NCBI RefSeq assembly: GCF_009380165.1
Contig: NZ_WHUF01000006.1
Location: 62,001-126,000, forward strand
From: Rugamonas rivuli
GTDB lineage: Bacteria; Pseudomonadota; Gammaproteobacteria; Burkholderiales; Burkholderiaceae_D
DNA: 64,000 nt
Direction of reading: 5' to 3'
Shown here: positions 60,300 through 64,000 of the stretch, piece after piece
How positions within the stretch are numbered: position 1 is the stretch's first letter
Layout of the letters: each line of letters begins with the position of its first letter
Program-made: the position numbers and the translations under genes
The notes under the pieces: model-generated
Database searches by the model: none
The model's input: the letters and a program-made list of their open reading frames with translations, nothing else
Told to the model about the DNA's origin: nothing

Positions 60300-62018
60300 T
60301 CAGGCAGCCATGCCGGGATTGCCGGCCGTGCCCACCAGCGTCGGCTGGTCGGGACGGCGCGCGCGTACCACCGGGTGGGCGCGCAGATACGTTTCCATCA
60401 CGTCCCAGATCGGCGGGCCGCTGGCGCCCTCGGCCACCGGTGCCCAGCCCGCCACCTTGTAGATCTTGTCCGCATCGAGCAGCTTGCCGTTCAACCGCAT
60501 GTCGCTGATGCGCCGGCCGGTGGCTGCGGCCGGCGTGCAGGTGTAGCTCATGCCGCCCACCCGCACCATGTCGCCGCCTTGCTGGTAGTAGGGATCCGGG
60601 TGGAACAGGTTGTCGCACACATCTTCCATGATGGTCTTGATGGTAGTGCCCGTCATCTCGGTCAGCGTGGTGGCCGGGTAGGTAATCGCCAGCTGGTCCA
60701 TCAAATCGCCGCGCGTGATGGGGGCGCCCGGCAGCAGCGACGTGCCCCAGCGGAAGCCCGGCGAGAATGCCAGGTCTGCACCCTTGACCGCCAGTAGCCC
60801 GTCGACGATCAACTGGTCCCAGCTGCCGTTGAAATTGCCGCGCCGGTACAGCAAGCCTTCGGTGACGGCCAGCGTTTCATCCAGCCGGGCACGGAACGGC
60901 GCGCGCACCGCGTCGATGTGCGCCTGCATGGCGCGGTCGGCCGGCAGCAGATTGGAGAACACCGGCAGCAGGCGGTACTGGTAGCCCTGGATGCGCCCGT
61001 CGCGCACGTCGAAATCCAGCACGCCGAGGAACTTGCCGTTCGAGCCGGCATTGGTCACCAGCGTCTGGCCGCCCTGGTTGGACACCACCACCGGCGTCGG
61101 CACGCCATCGTGGGTGTGGCCGCCGAGAATGGCGTCGATGCCGCTGACACGGCTGGCCAGCTTCAGGTCCACGTCCATGCCGTTGTGCGACAGCAGCACC
61201 ACCACCTTGGCGCCCTTGGCGCGCACTTCCTTCACCAGCGCCTGCAAGCGCTCTTCCTGAATGCCGAAGCTCCAGTCCGGCACCAGGTAGCGCGGGTTGG
61301 CGATCGGCGTGTACGGGAAAGCCTGGCCGATCACGGCCACCGGCACGCCGTTCATTTCTCGCCAGCTGTAGGGGGCGAACACGGCATCGCCGAAATCGGC
61401 CGTCACCACATTCTGCGCGACGAAATCCACCTTGCCCTGGAAATCCTTCTGCACGATTTCCTGCACCCGCTGCGCGCCCAGCGTGAACTCCCAGTGCGGG
61501 GCCATGATTTCCACGCCGAGCAGCTTGGCGGCATCGACCATGTCCTGGCCCTTGGTCCATAGCGCCGTGGCCGAGCCCTGCCAGGTGTCGCCGCCGTCGC
61601 ACAGCACGGCATGCGGACGGCTGGCGCGCAGCTGCTGGACCAGCGTGGACAAATGGGCGAAGCCGCCTACCTTGCCGTACACCTTGGCGGCGGCGGCAAA
61701 ATCGAGGTAGGTGAACGCGTGTGCGCGCGCCGTCTTCGGCGCGATCTTGAACTGCTTGAGCAGGGCGTCGCCCACCAGGTGCGGCGCCTTGCCGGCCGCC
61801 TCGCCGATGCCGAGGTTGACGCTGGGTTCGCGGAAATACAGAGGCCGCAGCTGGGCGTGGCAATCGGTGATGTGCAGCAGGCTGACGTTGCCGAACATCG
61901 GCACCGCATATAGCTGCTCGGCGGCGCCGGGCGTAGCCGCCAGCGCATCCTTGCCGGCCAAGGCCAGCCCGCCGGCGCTGGCGATGGCCAGCATTTGCAT
62001 GAATTCGCGTCGTTGCAT
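60300..62018 (-). CDS. soxB: Thiosulfohydrolase SoxB
   Basis: A 572-residue periplasmic enzyme with a twin-arginine leader (MQRREFMQMLAIASAGG). It belongs to the 5'-nucleotidase-type dinuclear Mn phosphoesterase family: LLHITDCHAQLRP, CDGGDTWQGSA, LLSHNGMDVDLKLA and ILGGHTHDG supply metal ligands. It hydrolyses sulfate from the SoxYZ-bound thiosulfonate. Its length agrees with known SoxB (about 565). It lies 23 bases downstream of soxX. Confidence 0.95.
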   Translation of the reverse strand: MQRREFMQMLAIASAGGLALAGKDALAATPGAAEQLYAVPMFGNVSLLHITDCHAQLRPLYFREPSVNLGIGEAAGKAPHLVGDALLKQFKIAPKTARAHAFTYLDFAAAAKVYGKVGGFAHLSTLVQQLRASRPHAVLCDGGDTWQGSATALWTKGQDMVDAAKLLGVEIMAPHWEFTLGAQRVQEIVQKDFQGKVDFVAQNVVTADFGDAVFAPYSWREMNGVPVAVIGQAFPYTPIANPRYLVPDWSFGIQEERLQALVKEVRAKGAKVVVLLSHNGMDVDLKLASRVSGIDAILGGHTHDGVPTPVVVSNQGGQTLVTNAGSNGKFLGVLDFDVRDGRIQGYQYRLLPVFSNLLPADRAMQAHIDAVRAPFRARLDETLAVTEGLLYRRGNFNGSWDQLIVDGLLAVKGADLAFSPGFRWGTSLLPGAPITRGDLMDQLAITYPATTLTEMTGTTIKTIMEDVCDNLFHPDPYYQQGGDMVRVGGMSYTCTPAAATGRRISDMRLNGKLLDADKIYKVAGWAPVAEGASGPPIWDVMETYLRAHPVVRARRPDQPTLVGTAGNPGMAA

Positions 62019-62041
62019 GGGGTAGCCCGGCTAAGGATGAA

Positions 62042-62668
62042 TTACTGGTTGACCGGCGATTCAGGCGCCAGCAGCAGCGCCATCACATCCTGCATCTGCT
62101 TCTCCGTCAGGATGCCGGCGGCGCCGAAGCGCGGCATCACCGAGCACGCCTGGAAGGCATGCGAGTTGTAGATCTTGGCCCAGGTGTACTTCAGGATTTC
62201 CGGCGTCGGGCCGCCGCGCAGCTTGCCGTACTGCTGCAAGCTGGGGCCGATATTGCCGAAGGCGATTTCCTTCTTGTCCATCTGATGGCAGGCATAGCAA
62301 TTGCCGCCGGCCGCCGTCCCTTTCGGATCGGACGATTGCAGGCCGCGCCCGTTCTGCGCGACCTTCTCGCCTTCCTTCCAGTCGCCCAGGTAGTTGCCGT
62401 CGGCCGGATAGCGCACGGCGGCCGTGGCCTGCTGCTCGATCTGCTTGCGCTGCGCCGGCTTCAGCGGGCGTTGCGCATCCTGCGAGCACAGGCGCTGCGC
62501 CTCGGTCTGCTCCAGACGGTCGACGGTGGCTTCGTTCTTGTCGCGGAACGAGGCCTTGAACGCGGCCAGGTCGGCGCTGTCCTTGGCTGCCGGCCCGGCG
62601 GCCAGTGCTGCGCCGGAGGCCAGCACGCCCAACAGGGCTGCAGTGATGAGTTTGCTTTGCATGGACAC
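62042..62668 (-). CDS. soxX: Sulfur oxidation c-type cytochrome SoxX
   Basis: A 208-residue protein with a signal peptide (to about ALA, residue 23), an N-terminal extension and a haem domain with CYACH (GGNCYACHQMD). The axial Met is in SVMPRFGAAGILTE. It pairs with SoxA to form SoxAX, which links thiosulfate to SoxY. It lies six bases downstream of soxA. Confidence 0.93.
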   Translation of the reverse strand: MSMQSKLITAALLGVLASGAALAAGPAAKDSADLAAFKASFRDKNEATVDRLEQTEAQRLCSQDAQRPLKPAQRKQIEQQATAAVRYPADGNYLGDWKEGEKVAQNGRGLQSSDPKGTAAGGNCYACHQMDKKEIAFGNIGPSLQQYGKLRGGPTPEILKYTWAKIYNSHAFQACSVMPRFGAAGILTEKQMQDVMALLLAPESPVNQ

Positions 62669-62674
62669 TCCGTA

Positions 62675-63481
62675 TCAGCGTTTCAAACCCGGCGCCGCCA
62701 TCACGCCGCCCTTGGCGTTGACGCCGAGGTAGGTGATCAGGTCGATGGCTGCCTGGGAGTTGTATTCCAGTTGCGGGAAGCGCTGCTGGCGGAAGCAGTC
62801 GGCCATGCGCCACTGCATGGTGCGCACCGCGCCCTGGCTGACGCGGTAAGCGGGCCAGCTGGCAAAGGCGCCACGTGCGGCGGCGGCCTGTTGCAGGTTA
62901 GGCAGGTCTTGCAGGCGGATGCGCTGGTCGTTTTTGCTATGGCAGGAGGCGCAAGAAAAATCATGCGGGCCGGCGCGGTAGAAGAACGCTTGCTTGCCGC
63001 GCGCATACGCGGCTTTTTCCTCGGCGTGCTGCTGCGGCAGGTTGATCTTCACGTCGCGCGAGGCGGCCGACACATAGGCTGCCAGCGCTTCCATGTCGGT
63101 GGCGCGCTCGCCCTGCTCGGAAAAAGGTTTGCGCACGATGTCGGCGCGCTCGATGCCCTGCAGCGTCACCATGCAATGCACCAGCCGCGCTTCGGCGTCC
63201 ATCACCTTGCCCGTGTCCTTGAAGTAGCGCGGCAGCTCGGCATAGGCGCCGGCAATGACGCCCGGGCCTTTGCCCAGGTCGCAGCCTTCCAGCGTGGCCT
63301 GCTTGGGACCGCGCTTGGTGGTCCACAGTACTTCGCCCTGGCCTTCGACCAGCTCGGCGGGGTTGCCGTCGGCCAGCATGGCGCGGTATTTTGCGATCTC
63401 ATCGCTGGTGCTTTGCGCGATGGCGCTGCCTGCAATGACCAGCCCCAACAGGCTGGCCCAGGTGACACGGGATAGTGGCAT
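62675..63481 (-). CDS. soxA: Sulfur oxidation c-type cytochrome SoxA
   Basis: A 268-residue protein with a signal peptide (to about AIA-Q, 22). It has a single CxxCH haem site (FSCASCHSKND); the N-terminal site keeps only lone cysteines, so it is the mono-haem type. The catalytic cysteine is in MADCFRQQRFPQLE near the C-terminus, where it forms the persulfide ligand. It is followed by soxX and preceded by soxZ. Confidence 0.94.
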   Translation of the reverse strand: MPLSRVTWASLLGLVIAGSAIAQSTSDEIAKYRAMLADGNPAELVEGQGEVLWTTKRGPKQATLEGCDLGKGPGVIAGAYAELPRYFKDTGKVMDAEARLVHCMVTLQGIERADIVRKPFSEQGERATDMEALAAYVSAASRDVKINLPQQHAEEKAAYARGKQAFFYRAGPHDFSCASCHSKNDQRIRLQDLPNLQQAAAARGAFASWPAYRVSQGAVRTMQWRMADCFRQQRFPQLEYNSQAAIDLITYLGVNAKGGVMAAPGLKR

Positions 63482-63491
63482 GGTGATGGCC

Positions 63492-63803
63492 TCAGGCTAC
63501 GGTGACTTGATCGGTGCGGCTTTCGCCCAGATTGTCCTGCCAGCTCACGCTGACTGTGTCGCCCTTGGCGCCGCCCTTGAATTTAAAGGCGAGGTAAGGG
63601 TTTTGCGAGACCGACTGGCCCCACTGGCATTGCAGCACCACGCGCTCGCCGTGCTTGACGGTGACGTCGGTGATGTAGTGCGCCGGCACCACGTTGCCGG
63701 CCGCATCTTTGCGGATGCCGGCCTCCATCGGATGGGCCATCAGTACTTTCACTTCCGTGACGCCATTGGCGGCGTTGGCACGGATTTTCATTGGATCTGC
63801 CAT
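63492..63803 (-). CDS. soxZ: Thiosulfate oxidation carrier subunit SoxZ
   Basis: A 103-residue protein of immunoglobulin-like fold with the family segments VKVLMAHPMEAGIRKDAAGNVVPAHYI and a C-terminal SWQDNLGES. It dimerises with SoxY. No signal peptide is present; it is exported with SoxY. It is 29 bases downstream of soxY. Confidence 0.95.
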   Translation of the reverse strand: MADPMKIRANAANGVTEVKVLMAHPMEAGIRKDAAGNVVPAHYITDVTVKHGERVVLQCQWGQSVSQNPYLAFKFKGGAKGDTVSVSWQDNLGESRTDQVTVA

Positions 63804-63832
63804 GTCTGCTCCTGTCCTGATTCTGATTGGGG

Positions 63833-64000
63833 TCAGCCGCCGCAGCCGCCCAGCGTTACCTTGGTTTCCTTGGTCGCCGAGTACAGCTTGCCGTCGGCGG
63901 TCTTCACCACGGCCACCACGTTGGTGCTCTGGCCCATCTTGAGGCGGCTCTGCACGGAGGTGGTGGTGCCTTCCGGGATGATGAACTTGGCGGCCAGCGG
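63833..64000 (-). CDS. soxY: Thiosulfate oxidation carrier subunit SoxY, C-terminal part
   Basis: The window ends inside the gene; about 55 C-terminal residues are readable. They end in the diagnostic flexible arm GGCGG, whose Cys carries the sulfur substrate, before stop TGA at 63833. Upstream segments (FIIPEGTTTSVQSRLKMGQS) fit SoxY. The N-terminus and signal sequence lie beyond the right edge. Confidence 0.92.
   Translation of the reverse strand, partial: PLAAKFIIPEGTTTSVQSRLKMGQSTNVVAVVKTADGKLYSATKETKVTLGGCGG

Noticed and set aside
58876..60618. 580-codon minus-strand frame spanning MBL, thioredoxin-like and soxB
   Set aside because: The N-terminal half is out-of-frame shadow of the thioredoxin-like and soxB genes; the true MBL protein starts at ATG 59859 with its own signal peptide.

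Overview
The window is GC-rich, densely coded chromosomal DNA. Its gene content points to a betaproteobacterium of the order Burkholderiales, most likely Oxalobacteraceae (Massilia/Duganella/Janthinobacterium type): hemA-prfA-prmC, minCDE, phaA-phaB, a complete-looking sox module and DctB/DctD-type regulators. This placement is inferred from gene families, not from a phylogeny. No phage, plasmid, CRISPR array or intact insertion sequence is visible. One tRNA gene (Arg, CCG anticodon) is present.

Layout. 1-2356 (minus): an operon of methyltransferase, sulfotransferase and arginase-family protein, joined by 4-base stop/start overlaps and running off the left edge. 2461-4494: a solitary tolB and a membrane protein with a degenerate GGDEF domain. 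4550-7011: a Fur-box-preceded PepSY/flavodoxin/FAD reductase. 7008-9663 (minus): gshA and a histone-deacetylase-like amidohydrolase, both with TTG starts. 9845-13680 (minus): hemA, prfA, prmC and dsbB. 13787-17108: an orphan response regulator, a hypothetical membrane protein and minCDE. 17234-20704: a palindromic repeat, metE and divergent metR. 20965-22989: phaA-phaB ending in a strong terminator. 23079-27835: pip, small proteins and fadH. 27844-30529 (minus): a CPA2 antiporter and an HExxH protein. 30602-33724: a MocR regulator with an AhpD-like gene on one side and GNAT-azoR on the other, both preceded by the same 49-bp operator-like element. 33721-36501: a KAS III enzyme and a C-terminal processing protease, separated by a large perfect inverted repeat. 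36864-46181: a Spy-like periplasmic protein behind an intrinsic terminator, a TonB-dependent receptor and three tandem M13 metallopeptidases. 46276-52721: a lipoprotein and a five-gene unit (ABC importer plus DctB/DctD-type two-component system) headed by a sigma-54 promoter with two upstream dyads. 52777-55915: cytochrome c, tRNA-Arg, asparaginase and porin. 56410-58464: an accessory patch with a RES-Xre toxin-antitoxin pair and a MarR/VOC divergent pair. 58454-64000 (minus): the sox thiosulfate-oxidation cluster (soxYZAXB, a thioredoxin-like protein, an MBL hydrolase and a DsrE-like protein), with soxY cut by the right edge.

How genes work together. The best-supported circuits are read from DNA signals. 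The DctD-type activator has a sigma-54 promoter exactly where it could switch on its own ABC-transporter operon. The MocR protein shares an operator-like element with two flanking targets. A MarR protein faces a VOC gene whose promoter lies inside a pair of 20-bp direct repeats. The PepSY-reductase is probably iron-regulated. The sox genes would let the cell oxidise thiosulfate periplasmically. No single cluster is clearly a wholly new system. The most unusual items are the left-edge operon, the receptor plus triple M13 peptidase array, the attenuator-like leader at 36820 and the 100-bp inverted repeat at 34950-35049.
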